Positions 34,071 through 42,208 of a stretch of 64,000 nt of DNA are shown in pieces. The notes beneath the pieces were generated by a model. It was given only the letters and a program-made list of their open reading frames with translations. It ran no database searches and was not told where the DNA came from. Location of the stretch: contig CAZDFU010000003.1 in the NCBI GenBank assembly GCA_964504985.1, positions 4,210-68,209 on the forward strand. Direction: 5' to 3'. The position numbers were made by a program, and so were the translations under genes. Each line of letters begins with the position of its first letter. Within the stretch, counting starts at the first letter, position 1. This DNA is from CAZDFU01 sp964504985 (lineage in GTDB: Bacteria; Patescibacteriota; Microgenomatia; Daviesbacterales; UBA10151).

Positions 34071-35735
34071 TTAGGTTTCCAAATCAACTTCCATTACTGC
34101 CGCCCTTTTTTCTATCCCTAATTTATTTAAAATTCTTAAATGAACTTCAGCCAAGTGCCCAATTTGTTTTCCATTTTTTTCTAACCTTAAAATCCTTTTA
34201 GGGTGAAAAAGTTCAGTTTGAACCATGCCTCCACCCCCGAGGTGTAAGCTCAAAGTTTTAGCAATATTGGCCAGTTCCTCTATTGGGTTGTCTGTATTAT
34301 TCATTAAAGCAATAGACAAATGATATTTTTCTATTGGTTGTTCCTGCTTTTTTGAGTAAGTTTTCCCTATTTCAAATATCCCAATATCTTTATATCCTTG
34401 TCTTATATTTTTTCCAACTATTTCTACCAGATTAGGCCAAAGATTATCTCTTAAATATTCCGTTTCCTTAGAAATAGGATTAGATATTTTAATTAAGTCC
34501 TTTTTATCCTTTGTTAAACTGGTTAAAATATCAGTAGAATAATATGCATATGTTTGAACCTCAGTCAGCCCTGCCTCATATAGAGCCTGTTTAAGGTTCT
34601 GTATAAGCCTAAAAAAGGGGTTTTGGCGGTGGTCTGGTATATTCACCTCAGCAGGATGTTTGGAGGGGATTTTTTCATATCCATACATTCTGGCTACTTC
34701 TTCAATTACATCTTCCTCGATGTTTATATCCAATCTCCACAGCGGTACTGTAACTTCCCAATTGAGGTTCCCGCTTGACGGGTGGGAAACCATTTTAAAG
34801 CCTAAGGATTCTAAAGAGGATTTTACAATTTGCTCAGGTATTTCTATCCCAATTAAGGAATTAACTTTTTCTTGATTTAAAACAATAGTTTTAGGTTTGT
34901 CTTCAAGATTACCTGTTAAAGTAAGAGCTGTTAATTTTCCGCCCAGACTTTCATACATCTTTATTGCAGCAGAAAGCGATTGGAGCAAATTTGTTTTTGT
35001 TAAGCCATGCTGGAATCTTTTGGATGCTTCTGAATAAAGTCCCAGCCTTTGGCTGGTTTTTCTTAAGGATATTGGGTCAAAAATAGCTGCTTCCAAAAAA
35101 ATAGAGGTGGTAGTCTCTGAAACTTCACTCATTTTTCCTCCCATCACTCCGGCAATTCCAATCGGACCTTTTTCATCTGTAATTAATAAATCGTTTTCAG
35201 AAAGCTCCCTGATTTTATTATCCAGTGTGGTAATCTTTTCCCCATCTCTAGCAACCCTTACTACTACAGCCCCTTGTACTTTTTCAGCATCAAAAGCATG
35301 CATAGGCTGTCCAAATTCCAGCATACATAAATTAGTTATATCTGCCACATTACTGATAGATCTTATTCCGCAAGACTGAAGTTTTTCATTCCATTCAGAA
35401 GGAGAAGGGTTAACTTTTAGTTTTTCTATTTTTGCCAGGCAGTATACCGGTGCTAAAGCAGCATCTTCTACTTCAACTGCCACTTCTGAAAGGGTGGGAA
35501 TTTGCCACTTTTCCATTGTAAAGTTGACAGGAGAATTTGTAACGGCTGAAATTTCTTTTGCTGCTCCTCTCATAGATAAAAGATCAGCCCGGTTGTAGCC
35601 TTTCATATCCAGTTCAAAATAATCTCTAGAAACTTCTTTTAAGCCAATAGTGCGGAGGGGTAAAAGCCTGATAAGTTCCTCAACAGAAACCTTTAAATCC
35701 ACCAATTCTTTTAACCAGTTAATACTTATTTTCAT
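34071..35735 (-). CDS. pheT: Phenylalanyl-tRNA synthetase beta subunit, shortened
   Basis: A 554-residue PheRS beta chain. It has the B1 start (MKISINWLKELVD), then moves directly to NRADLLSMRGAAKEISAVTN, omitting the about 110-residue EMAP/OB tRNA-binding domain. The B3/B4 editing module (NVADITNLCMLEFGQPMHAFD, GPIGIAGVMGG) and the B5 and catalytic-like domains (EEVARMYGYEKIPS) are present. The C-terminal FDX-ACB anticodon domain of bacterial PheT (about 90 residues) is absent. Normal bacterial length is near 800. It overlaps pheS by 4 bp. A GC-rich palindrome at 34766-34791 adds residues (SHPSSGN) in a loop. Confidence 0.93.
   Translation of the reverse strand: MKISINWLKELVDLKVSVEELIRLLPLRTIGLKEVSRDYFELDMKGYNRADLLSMRGAAKEISAVTNSPVNFTMEKWQIPTLSEVAVEVEDAALAPVYCLAKIEKLKVNPSPSEWNEKLQSCGIRSISNVADITNLCMLEFGQPMHAFDAEKVQGAVVVRVARDGEKITTLDNKIRELSENDLLITDEKGPIGIAGVMGGKMSEVSETTTSIFLEAAIFDPISLRKTSQRLGLYSEASKRFQHGLTKTNLLQSLSAAIKMYESLGGKLTALTLTGNLEDKPKTIVLNQEKVNSLIGIEIPEQIVKSSLESLGFKMVSHPSSGNLNWEVTVPLWRLDINIEEDVIEEVARMYGYEKIPSKHPAEVNIPDHRQNPFFRLIQNLKQALYEAGLTEVQTYAYYSTDILTSLTKDKKDLIKISNPISKETEYLRDNLWPNLVEIVGKNIRQGYKDIGIFEIGKTYSKKQEQPIEKYHLSIALMNNTDNPIEELANIAKTLSLHLGGGGMVQTELFHPKRILRLEKNGKQIGHLAEVHLRILNKLGIEKRAAVMEVDLET
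34766..34791. repeat. Short palindrome inside pheT
   Basis: CCCG-CTTGA-CGGG (34770-34782) with outer GGTT/AACC arms lies in frame in pheT. It is GC-rich compared with the gene around it and of the same class as the palindromes in pheS and the tandem glycosyltransferase. Confidence 0.4.
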
Positions 35736-36778
35736 ATTTTTTGCAGGAACCTTAAGTCCCCACTTTTAAACGCACGGATATCTTCTACTCCATATTTGAG
35801 CATAGCCATTCTTTCAGGCCCGGCTCCCCAGGCAATACCAGAATAAACATTGGGATCAATTCCACCATTTTTTAATACAGCAGGGTGAATCATGCCAGCT
35901 CCAGCCAGTTCCAGCCATCCCATTCCTCCACAAACCTTACAGCCCTTACCTTTACAAAAGATGCAAAGCCCATCAACCCCTGCTCCTGGTTCTACAAAAG
36001 GGTAATATTTTGGCCTAAGCCTGGCTTTAATATCCTTACCCAGAATTCCTTGGAAAAAGTACTCAGACAAATATTGTAAATTAGCCATACTGACCCCTTT
36101 ATCTATATATATAATTTCAAACTGATCAAGGGTATGTTCATGCCTGGCATCAACAGCCTCATACCTGAAGCAGCGGTCAATGATCATCATCCTGATTGGA
36201 GGTTTAAACTCCTTCATAATTCTTATCTGAGCATTTGAGGTATGAGTTCTAAGAAGAAGTTCCCCGGGGGTAGATTTAAGGTTGGAAGTATCTATATAAA
36301 GTGTATCCCAAAGGTCTCTGGCAGGGTGGCCTTTGGGAATGTTCAACAGCTCAAAATTATATTCTTCACTGTCTATATGAGGGGCATCATACAAACTAAA
36401 ACCTAATTTAGCAAACAACTTAACAATTTCATTTTCCAGCTTGGTAACAGGGTGCAGGTGGCCTTCTCTTTTTTTAGCCTGCAACCTCGAAGGTTGCAGC
36501 ACAAATGTTTCATTTTCCAGCTTTTTATAGCTTTCTTCCCTCAGATCCAGGCGCCCTTTTTCTATGGCTTGTTCCAGCTCTGCTTTGGTTTTATTAAAAA
36601 GCGGACCGATTTTTTTCTTTTCATCAGAGGAGAGTTTGAAAAACTGTTTTGGTAAAAGTGTTATTTCACCTTTTTTTCCAAAAAGCTCCAGAAAAATTTT
36701 ATCAAGGTCTTTTAAAGATTTGGCTTGACGGATTTTTTCCAGGACCCCTTTTCCTATTTGCGAAATTTTATCTTCCAT
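35732..36778 (-). CDS. pheS: Phenylalanyl-tRNA synthetase alpha subunit
   Basis: A 348-residue catalytic class II subunit. It shows motif 2 (RCFRYEAVDARHEHTLDQFE) and motif 3 (GIAWGAGPERMAMLKYGV), plus LLLRTHTSNAQIRIM. A four-Cys Zn-ribbon-like insertion (CIFCKGKGCKVCGGMGW) lies before the motif ELAGAGMIHP; this occurs in some PheS lineages. It forms a tetramer with PheT, whose start overlaps its stop. A 21-bp palindrome at 36479-36499 encodes extra residues (LQPSRLQA) just before the conserved HLHPVT start of the catalytic domain. Confidence 0.95.
   Translation of the reverse strand: MEDKISQIGKGVLEKIRQAKSLKDLDKIFLELFGKKGEITLLPKQFFKLSSDEKKKIGPLFNKTKAELEQAIEKGRLDLREESYKKLENETFVLQPSRLQAKKREGHLHPVTKLENEIVKLFAKLGFSLYDAPHIDSEEYNFELLNIPKGHPARDLWDTLYIDTSNLKSTPGELLLRTHTSNAQIRIMKEFKPPIRMMIIDRCFRYEAVDARHEHTLDQFEIIYIDKGVSMANLQYLSEYFFQGILGKDIKARLRPKYYPFVEPGAGVDGLCIFCKGKGCKVCGGMGWLELAGAGMIHPAVLKNGGIDPNVYSGIAWGAGPERMAMLKYGVEDIRAFKSGDLRFLQKI
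36479..36499. repeat. 21-bp palindrome inside pheS
   Basis: CTGCAACCT and AGGTTGCAG form 9-bp arms around CGA. It sits in frame in the linker between the N-terminal coiled coil and the catalytic domain of PheS. Confidence 0.6.
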
Positions 36779-36873
36779 ATTGCTTGATTCTAATATATAC
36801 TTCCGTGGTTTGTAAGTCCAGGTTTTCTGCTAGTGATTACAATTTTAAAGGAGTTGGGCAAGCCTAAAGAGTA

Positions 36874-37110
36874 TTATTGTATATCTTTAGACTCAATAAT
36901 AAGCGGTAATCCTTTTTCTTCAGCCATTTGTCTGGCAGTTTGTAGGAATTCTCCAATTGTTTGTACTTTTTCTGGCCGGGATAAATTCTTAGGGTCTGGT
37001 ACTATTTCTGTCCGTATGATTTGATCTACAGTTAAGTTAGCAAAGGGTGGGTTATTGGGGTCTGCGATAACTCTTAAGATGTTAATTATCTTTGATTCTA
37101 TGTGAGACAT
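36874..37110 (-). CDS. Small protein between rplT and pheS, unknown
   Basis: A 78-residue soluble protein with no recognisable domain. It starts 4 bp after the rplT stop and precedes pheS by 95 bp in the same direction, so it is part of the translation operon. It contains no Cys and ends in a helix (EFLQTARQMAEEKGLPLII). Enterobacteria have a short leader peptide (pheM) at this place, but this protein is much longer and has no Phe run, so it is unlikely to be an attenuator peptide. Confidence 0.6.
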   Translation of the reverse strand: MSHIESKIINILRVIADPNNPPFANLTVDQIIRTEIVPDPKNLSRPEKVQTIGEFLQTARQMAEEKGLPLIIESKDIQ

Positions 37111-37114
37111 AGAT

Positions 37115-37462
37115 TTATGTTTTAACCTGGCTAATTATTTGTTTGAAGTCTTCGCTATGATTTACTGCTAGTTCTGCCAGGATCTTGCGATCCAGTTTTA
37201 TGTTATGAGTCTTTAGTCCAGAGATAAATTTGGAATAGCTTAAACCTTCTGCCCTTACTGCATTACCTAGTTGAATAATCCAAAGCCTTCTCATATCCCT
37301 TTTTCTATTTTTTCTGCCTGCAAAAGCATATTCTCCAGCATGAAGCAAAGCTGATTTTGCTTCTTTGACCAGCTTGCCTCTGCCACCTCTGAAGCCTTTG
37401 GTTAATTTATGTAATTTTTTATGTCTTCTGTGACTTGTTAGGCCCCTTTTAACTCTTGCCAT
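37115..37462 (-). CDS. rplT: Ribosomal protein L20
   Basis: A 115-residue L20, normal length. It begins ARVKRGLTSHRRHKKLHKLT, has the basic helix GGRGKLVKEAKSALLHAGEY, RRLWIIQLGNAVR and the end SKFISGLKTHNIKLDRKILAELA. It binds 23S rRNA early in 50S assembly. A strong ribosome binding site (AAGGAGGAT) lies 6 bp before the ATG. A 151-bp gap separates it from rpmI, room for a leader such as the L20 autoregulatory site known in other bacteria, though I cannot identify its structure. Confidence 0.97.
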   Translation of the reverse strand: MARVKRGLTSHRRHKKLHKLTKGFRGGRGKLVKEAKSALLHAGEYAFAGRKNRKRDMRRLWIIQLGNAVRAEGLSYSKFISGLKTHNIKLDRKILAELAVNHSEDFKQIISQVKT

Positions 37463-37613
37463 TGTAATATCCTCCTTTTTTGAAGAAGCTAATTATTTTC
37501 CCAAAATATCCTGATCTGTTAAATCCAGAATAGTTTCTGGGAATAGAATTGCCTTTTTTTGAATTTCCATTTTGCCTAAAATTTCTAGTTTCTCTGCCCA
37601 TTTTTATAGATCC

Positions 37614-37811
37614 TTACGCAGGGATTACCTTTCTAAATCTTTTAGCTTCACCTTTAAAGTATTCCACAGTCTTCCTGTGGTTTTTTAAAGCACCCTTACT
37701 TTTATTCCTTTTTAAGTGACCTGCACCTAATTGATGCCTTCTTAAAATTTTACCCTTTGAGGTAATTTTTACTCTTTTTAATATTGATTTATTAGTTTTC
37801 TGTTTTGGCAT
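37614..37811 (-). CDS. rpmI: Ribosomal protein L35
   Basis: A 65-residue L35 starting at the ATG at 37811 (MPKQKTNKSILKRVKITSKG); the upstream in-frame start at 37844 adds residues foreign to the family. It has KILRRHQLGAGHLKRNKS and a basic tail with KRFRKVIPA. The start lies 20 bp inside the end of infC, so the two are translationally coupled. The order infC-rpmI-rplT is conserved across bacteria. Confidence 0.95.
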   Translation of the reverse strand: MPKQKTNKSILKRVKITSKGKILRRHQLGAGHLKRNKSKGALKNHRKTVEYFKGEAKRFRKVIPA

Positions 37812-38334
37812 CTTCTTTATTTCCTCCCTTACTTCTTCCAACAATCATTGATAATTTTCTTCCCTCCATTTTAGGGTCCCTGTCTATTGCTACTTTATCC
37901 CCCAGTAATGCTAAGGCCTCCTGTAAAACTTTATAGCCTAATTCCTGGTGAGCCATTTCCCTGCCTTTAAACTTCACTGTCAGCTTGACCTTATACCCTT
38001 TTTTTAAAAACTCTTCTGTCCTAGTTAATCTAACCTTTAAGTCATGCTCATCTATCCTGGGAGAAAGCCATAGTTCTTTAAGCGCTCCTTCTCCGCTGCC
38101 TTTTTTAGACCCTCTTTCTTTTTTATTTTCATCGTATCTGAACTTTTGGAAATTGGCAATTTTGGCAACTGGTGGATTTGCATTTGAGGCAATTTCTATC
38201 AAATCCATCTCCATCTGTTTTGCTTTTTCCAGGGCATCTACCCTGCTTAAAACTCCCAATTGTTCTCCTTTAGAGTCTATAACTCTTAAATTTGGAGCCT
38301 GGATATGTTCGTTAATACGGTAAAATTTGGCCAA
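37792..38334 (-). CDS. infC: Translation initiation factor IF-3
   Basis: A 180-residue IF-3 with both domains: YRINEHIQAPNLRVIDSKGE and PPVAKIANFQKFRYDENKKE (N-domain and linker), then LSPRIDEHDLKVRLTRTEEF and VKFKGREMAHQELGYKVL (C-domain). It prevents premature subunit joining and checks the initiator tRNA. The start codon is TTG at 38334; no ATG fits the family start. A strong AAGGAGG lies about 15 bp upstream, an unusually long spacing. E. coli infC also uses a rare start codon (AUU) for autoregulation, so this may be functional. Confidence 0.95.
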   Translation of the reverse strand: MAKFYRINEHIQAPNLRVIDSKGEQLGVLSRVDALEKAKQMEMDLIEIASNANPPVAKIANFQKFRYDENKKERGSKKGSGEGALKELWLSPRIDEHDLKVRLTRTEEFLKKGYKVKLTVKFKGREMAHQELGYKVLQEALALLGDKVAIDRDPKMEGRKLSMIVGRSKGGNKEDAKTEN

Positions 38335-38437
38335 GTATAAACAAAAACCCCTCCTTAGGTTTCAAAAAATTTTAACACAACTTTGATTTAGATTCAATGG
38401 TTGGACTAATAACTGTTTAGTATTTCCTGCTAAACTG

Positions 38438-40222
38438 TCATTTTTTTTGTTCAATCTCCTGATTAATTTTCTCTAAGAATTCTAAAACCGGCATTGCTCC
38501 TAAATCTTTCCCGTCTCTTGTCCTGACAGCTGCTTGTTTTCCTTCTTTCTCCCTGTCTCCTGCAATTAACATATAAGGGATTTTTTGCATTTGAGCATCT
38601 CTTATTTTAGATTGCATTTTTTCAGCCCTTGAGTCTATCTCAACTCTGATATTTGAATCTTTAAGTTGTTCGAGTACATTTTGTGCATATTCAATGTGAC
38701 GGTCTGCAATGGGTATAATTTTTACCTGAACTGGTGCAAGCCATGTTGGAAAAGCTCCACCTGTATGTTCAATATAAACAGACAAAAATCTTTCAATAGA
38801 CCCCAGCAGAGCAAAATGAATCATAACAGGAGTTTGTTCAATGCCTTTTTCATCAACATACTTTAAACCAAATCTTTTAGGTTGGACAAAATCCAATTGT
38901 GGAGTGGCCAACTGCCATTCCCTGCCTAAGGCATCTGTTACCATAAAATCAATTTTAGGCCCATAAAATGCAGCCTCACCCTCTGCTGCAAAATAATCCA
39001 ATTCATTTTCTTTAGCTACCTCCAAAAGGATCTGTTGAGCCCTGTCCCAATTCTCAGCTTCCCCTAAGTATTTTTCTGAGTTGTTAGGGTCTTTAAAAGA
39101 AAGCCTGGCTTTAAACCTCATTCCTAAAGCACCATAAAATTCTTTCACCACATCAATTAAGAGTTGATAAATTTCTTTAACTTGACCAATTGTGCAAAAA
39201 GTGTGACTGTCATCCTGAGTTGCTGATCTGACTCTTGAGAGTCCGATTAATTCTCCTGCTTTTTCATCCCTATAAATGGTTGTTGTTTCCATATATTTAA
39301 TTGGTAAATCTTTATAGCTTTTTTGAGATGAAGCATAAATTTGTTGGTGGTGTGGGCAGTTCATAGGTTTTAAAACCATCTGATCTTCTGTTTCCTGACT
39401 CTTAACCAAAAATAATTCATCTCCAAATTTATCCCAGTGGCCGGAGGTTTTATAAAGATCTGTTTTAGCAATATGAGGAGTCCAAACTTTTTGAAAGCCC
39501 CTTTTAAGCCTTAACTCCTGTGAGAAGTTATTTAATAATTCTCTGAGTAAAGTTCCTTTTGGAGTAAATAATGGTAAACCCTTACCAACTAAATCTGAAA
39601 AAGTAAAAAGGTCTAATTCCCTCCCTAATTTTCTATGGTCTCTTTTTTTGGCTTCTTCCTGCATTTTAAGGTACTCATCTAATTCTTGTTGATTTGGAAA
39701 AGATGTCCCATAAATTCTGGTAAGCATTTTAGCCTTAGCGCGGTCAGCGTCTGAGGTTAGGCTCTGCTTATTTTTCTCCGAACCTCTCCAATATGCTCCA
39801 GCAATATGGGTTAATTTAAACGCACTGATATCTTTAGAAGGATTTTCACTATGCCCTCCACGGCAGAGATCTTCAAATCCGCCTGATTTATATAAAGTAA
39901 TAGGTTCACTCTTTTTTATGATTTCCCCAATAAGCTCTAATTTATAAGGGTTATTTTTATAGATTTCTTTGGCTTCATCTGCAGAAACTTCCCTTTTTTC
40001 AAATTTAATCCAGGAGGGCAAAAGTTTTTTCATGACTTCTTCAATTTTTGGCAAATCCTCTTCAGAAATAGTTTGGTCACCAAAATCAAAATCATAGTAG
40101 AAACCATTCTCAATAGCAGGTCCAATTGTGGGTTTGGCATCTGGCCAAAGTTGTTTCACAGCTGCTGCAAGTAAATGAGCACAAGAGTGCCTTATGTTAT
40201 TTAACATGTCTTTATTTTCCAT
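38438..40222 (-). CDS. thrS: Threonyl-tRNA synthetase without TGS domain
   Basis: A 594-residue class II synthetase. It starts almost directly at the editing domain (IRHSCAHLLAAAVKQLWPDA with the HxxxH pair, later FEDLCRGGHSENP), so the N-terminal TGS domain is missing. The catalytic core has MNCPHHQQIYASS (Zn-binding Cys), YRDEKAGELIGLSRVRSATQ and VMIHFALLGSIERFLSVYIE. The anticodon-binding domain ends the protein (VKIIPIADRHIEYAQNVLEQ). It charges tRNA-Thr and edits Ser. It is followed by infC with a 103-bp gap, the same order as in E. coli. Confidence 0.96.
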   Translation of the reverse strand: MENKDMLNNIRHSCAHLLAAAVKQLWPDAKPTIGPAIENGFYYDFDFGDQTISEEDLPKIEEVMKKLLPSWIKFEKREVSADEAKEIYKNNPYKLELIGEIIKKSEPITLYKSGGFEDLCRGGHSENPSKDISAFKLTHIAGAYWRGSEKNKQSLTSDADRAKAKMLTRIYGTSFPNQQELDEYLKMQEEAKKRDHRKLGRELDLFTFSDLVGKGLPLFTPKGTLLRELLNNFSQELRLKRGFQKVWTPHIAKTDLYKTSGHWDKFGDELFLVKSQETEDQMVLKPMNCPHHQQIYASSQKSYKDLPIKYMETTTIYRDEKAGELIGLSRVRSATQDDSHTFCTIGQVKEIYQLLIDVVKEFYGALGMRFKARLSFKDPNNSEKYLGEAENWDRAQQILLEVAKENELDYFAAEGEAAFYGPKIDFMVTDALGREWQLATPQLDFVQPKRFGLKYVDEKGIEQTPVMIHFALLGSIERFLSVYIEHTGGAFPTWLAPVQVKIIPIADRHIEYAQNVLEQLKDSNIRVEIDSRAEKMQSKIRDAQMQKIPYMLIAGDREKEGKQAAVRTRDGKDLGAMPVLEFLEKINQEIEQKK

Positions 40223-40264
40223 GGCTTCAATATAACAGAAATACCCTTATTTTGAATAGTCTCA

Positions 40265-40453
40265 TTAAGGCTTAGGTTCCTGTTTTTCAAATACTTCTAG
40301 CTTTCCCACATGGAATGCGGGAGCCTTAAGTTGTTGTGGCGCATCAATTCTATCAGGCAATTCCCGCCTGACAAATTCAGGACTTATTGGATGCCCAAGC
40401 TCGCGTGCTCTGTTGCTCATATCAGAACCAATATATATAAGTCTTTCTGTCAT
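40265..40453 (-). CDS. Small protein with repeat-derived C-terminus, unknown
   Basis: A 62-residue protein. I use the ATG at 40453 (MTERLIYIGSDM), which has a strong ribosome binding site (AAAGGAGG); an upstream ATG at 40474 lies right behind a terminator-like hairpin. Residues 52 onwards (LKAPAFHVGKLEV) are encoded by a family B palindromic repeat (40299-40331), so the original C-terminus may have been altered by its insertion. No family recognised. Confidence 0.5.
   Translation of the reverse strand: MTERLIYIGSDMSNRARELGHPISPEFVRRELPDRIDAPQQLKAPAFHVGKLEVFEKQEPKP
40299..40331 (+). repeat. Palindromic repeat family B, copy 1
   Basis: AGCTTTCCCACATGGAATG continues as CGGGAGCCTTAAGT. The copy at 40857-40889 is the same length with two substitutions. 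The core TCCCACAT/ATGTGGGA is a palindrome. This copy is inside a small coding sequence. Confidence 0.7.
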
Positions 40454-40474
40454 TTTTACCTCCTTTCTTTGCAT

Positions 40475-40499
40475 TAAAAAAGCCTCCTTCCGGAGGCTT
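40475..40499 (-). terminator. Terminator-like hairpin before a start codon
   Basis: On the minus strand AAGCCTCC pairs with GGAGGCTT around a GGAA loop, followed by a T run. It lies 22 bp before the start at 40453, so it would either end an upstream transcript or attenuate this small gene. Confidence 0.6.
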
Positions 40500-40595
40500 G
40501 TCTTTGTTTAGTGTCTGACCTAAACTTACACTACAAAACCTCCCCTATTAAAAGTGGTAATTGTAGTACAACAATTTTGAGAAAAATTAATCATT

Positions 40596-40805
40596 TTATT
40601 TAAACTGCTCAAAAAAAGTATTTAATCCTGTAAATGCTCCTATGAGATTTAAGAAATATATTATAACACCAACTACAACAGATGCTCCCAAAGCTGACCC
40701 CACTCCCCAGGCTATTCCTCCTAAAAAATTCCCAATAATAATATCCTTTTTCTTAATTTCCATATTAGCTGTTAGGTGTCTTTTGATTTCCTTAGTAGCC
40801 TTCAC
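40596..40805 (-). CDS. Small membrane protein, DUF5665-like
   Basis: A 69-residue protein with a basic head (KEIKRHLTANMEIKKKDI) and one long hydrophobic segment (residues 25-54, FLGGIAWGVGSALGASVVVG and onward). The Gly-x-x-x-Gly pattern and the short charged end resemble small single-span proteins annotated as DUF5665, common in Patescibacteria. It could also start at residue 15. Function unknown. Confidence 0.6.
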   Translation of the reverse strand: MKATKEIKRHLTANMEIKKKDIIIGNFLGGIAWGVGSALGASVVVGVIIYFLNLIGAFTGLNTFFEQFK

Positions 40806-40856
40806 TGGATATATATTAAGTGGTAAAGAAGAGATTGTAAAGGTGATTAGTATTTA

Positions 40857-40889
40857 GCTTTCCCACATGGAATGTGGGAGCCTCAAGTA
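40857..40889 (+). repeat. Palindromic repeat family B, copy 2
   Basis: AGCTTTCCCACATGGAATG then TGGGAGCCTCAAGT, between the small membrane protein gene and tRNA-Val. A perfect TCCCACAT-GGA-ATGTGGGA hairpin. Confidence 0.7.
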
Positions 40890-40897
40890 AGGTGGTG

Positions 40898-40970
40898 TGG
40901 GCAGTAAGGGACTTGAACCCCTGACATCGTTCACGTCAAGAACGCGCTCTACCAGCTGAGCTAACTGCCC
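40898..40970 (-). tRNA. tRNA-Val (anticodon GAC)
   Basis: 73 nt. The acceptor stem GGGCAGT/ACTGCCC is perfect with discriminator A; the D arm AGCTCAGCTGGTAGAGC and T loop GGGTTCAAGTCCC are standard. The anticodon arm GTTCTTGACGTGAAC gives GAC. CCA is not encoded. Confidence 0.95.
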
Positions 40971-41053
40971 TAAAATTTCAATGAATCACAATGCAATTTC
41001 AAACTATGATGATCCGAAGGTTATTTTATGTTATGACTATAATTTATTCAAGT

Positions 41054-41707
41054 TTAACCTGTGGCTTTAGTAAAGTGACCAAAATCTTCCGCGCCTTTAA
41101 GTAATTCATTCTCACCCATCATGCCCCCTGGTTGTTTTCCTGTAACTTGAGCTATTTGATTTTGTCTTTTTTCCTTTAACTGCTGCTCAGAAAGTTTTGA
41201 ATTTGCCTGTTCAAAATATGTTTGTACATCAACCCTTAAAGCACCATTTTCATTCACAGTTCCTTCATAGCTGAGGTTAGAGATACCCCCAATTGTTTTA
41301 TTAACATTCTCTATCATTTGAGCCCTCATCTTTTTTTGTTCCTCCTCTGATCTAACCTGGGTTTGTTGTTGAGCTATTTCCTTTTGTTTTGCCACCCTTT
41401 TTTGATTATTCTGGACCTCCTCTTTTTCTTTGGGGTTGTTAAACTTTATTTCTGTTTGGCCTCCGATTTGGGTTTTTGAGGTTTCTTTAGAAGTTCCTGC
41501 AATATCTACAAATAACTCACCTATAGCATTACCTGCATCAGCCAGAAAACTTCCTCCATTTTTTACTAATTGAACAGGATCAGGAGTAAAACTGGATAAA
41601 TCAGGAAATAGGCTTGAAGAATTACTATCTGAATTTGCTTCAGACTCAAAACGTCTTTCATCATATTCCCAGGGTGCAGTTTGAGGCACAAGTGAGTTGT
41701 TATTCAT
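41054..41707 (-). CDS. Gln/Glu-rich coiled-coil protein, unknown
   Basis: A 217-residue soluble protein. Residues 1-50 are Ser/Asn/Pro-rich, residues 50-70 are mildly hydrophobic (NGGSFLADAGNAIGELFVDI), and residues 85-135 are a charged coiled coil with many Gln and Lys (KEKEEVQNNQKRVAKQKEI). No signal or membrane span. It lies alone between tRNA-Val and the HTH-PIN pair, which it faces divergently. No family recognised. Confidence 0.65.
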   Translation of the reverse strand: MNNNSLVPQTAPWEYDERRFESEANSDSNSSSLFPDLSSFTPDPVQLVKNGGSFLADAGNAIGELFVDIAGTSKETSKTQIGGQTEIKFNNPKEKEEVQNNQKRVAKQKEIAQQQTQVRSEEEQKKMRAQMIENVNKTIGGISNLSYEGTVNENGALRVDVQTYFEQANSKLSEQQLKEKRQNQIAQVTGKQPGGMMGENELLKGAEDFGHFTKATG

Positions 41708-41912
41708 ATTATTGGAATTTTACTACTTCCGCCTTAGAAGTCAAATCAAAATATTGTAAGAAATTAATTAGTGCTGAGAGGATAAAGTCCTGATTGAACC
41801 TGTCCTCTGTATCAATAGCCTCAATTATACAACTTTCCTTCCTAATCTGCAAGAAACGCAGCTGTTGCCCGCACAATAAAACACTATTTGTATATAGATC
41901 TAGTGTAGTGTA

Positions 41913-41955
41913 TTGACAAGTTTAGTTGTTTATAGTAAAGTTTAGATATGTTTAG
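41913..41955 (+). promoter_or_regulatory. Promoter with GTTTAG direct repeats before the HTH-PIN pair
   Basis: TTGACA at 41913-41918 and a weak TAAAGT at 41936-41941 are 17 bp apart, giving a near-leaderless start at the ATG at 41948. GTTTAG or GTTTATAG recurs at 41920, 41928, 41940 and 41950, across the promoter and into the gene, as expected for an operator bound by several subunits of the encoded HTH protein. Confidence 0.45.
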
Positions 41956-42208
41956 TAATGTCAAGAAAGTGTATACTCCAGAACAAGTAGCAGAAATGCT
42001 GCAGCTTAATAAAGCTACCATTTATGATCTTATTTCCCGGGGCGAGATAATTGCCAAAAGAATCGGTAAGGTCTATAGAATACCTGCCAGTTCTATTTCT
42101 TTTGTCTTTACTGGTTTAGATGCAGACCTTTTGGAAGCCCAAAAAGAAGACCTAAAGAAGCTTTCTGAAATAGAAACGGAAATTTCCAAAGCTAGAGCAA
42201 AACTGTAA
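41948..42208 (+). CDS. Excisionase-type helix-turn-helix protein (putative antitoxin)
   Basis: An 86-residue protein with an excisionase/MerR-type winged HTH in its first 55 residues (YTPEQVAEMLQLNKATIYDL, then GEIIAKRIGKVYRIP) and a C-terminal helix (LLEAQKEDLKKLSEIETEIS). Such HTH proteins are often antitoxins of PIN toxins: the HTH represses the promoter and the helix blocks the nuclease. Its stop codon overlaps the start of the PIN gene (TAATG). Direct GTTTAG repeats lie in its promoter. Confidence 0.8.
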   Translation: MFSNVKKVYTPEQVAEMLQLNKATIYDLISRGEIIAKRIGKVYRIPASSISFVFTGLDADLLEAQKEDLKKLSEIETEISKARAKL

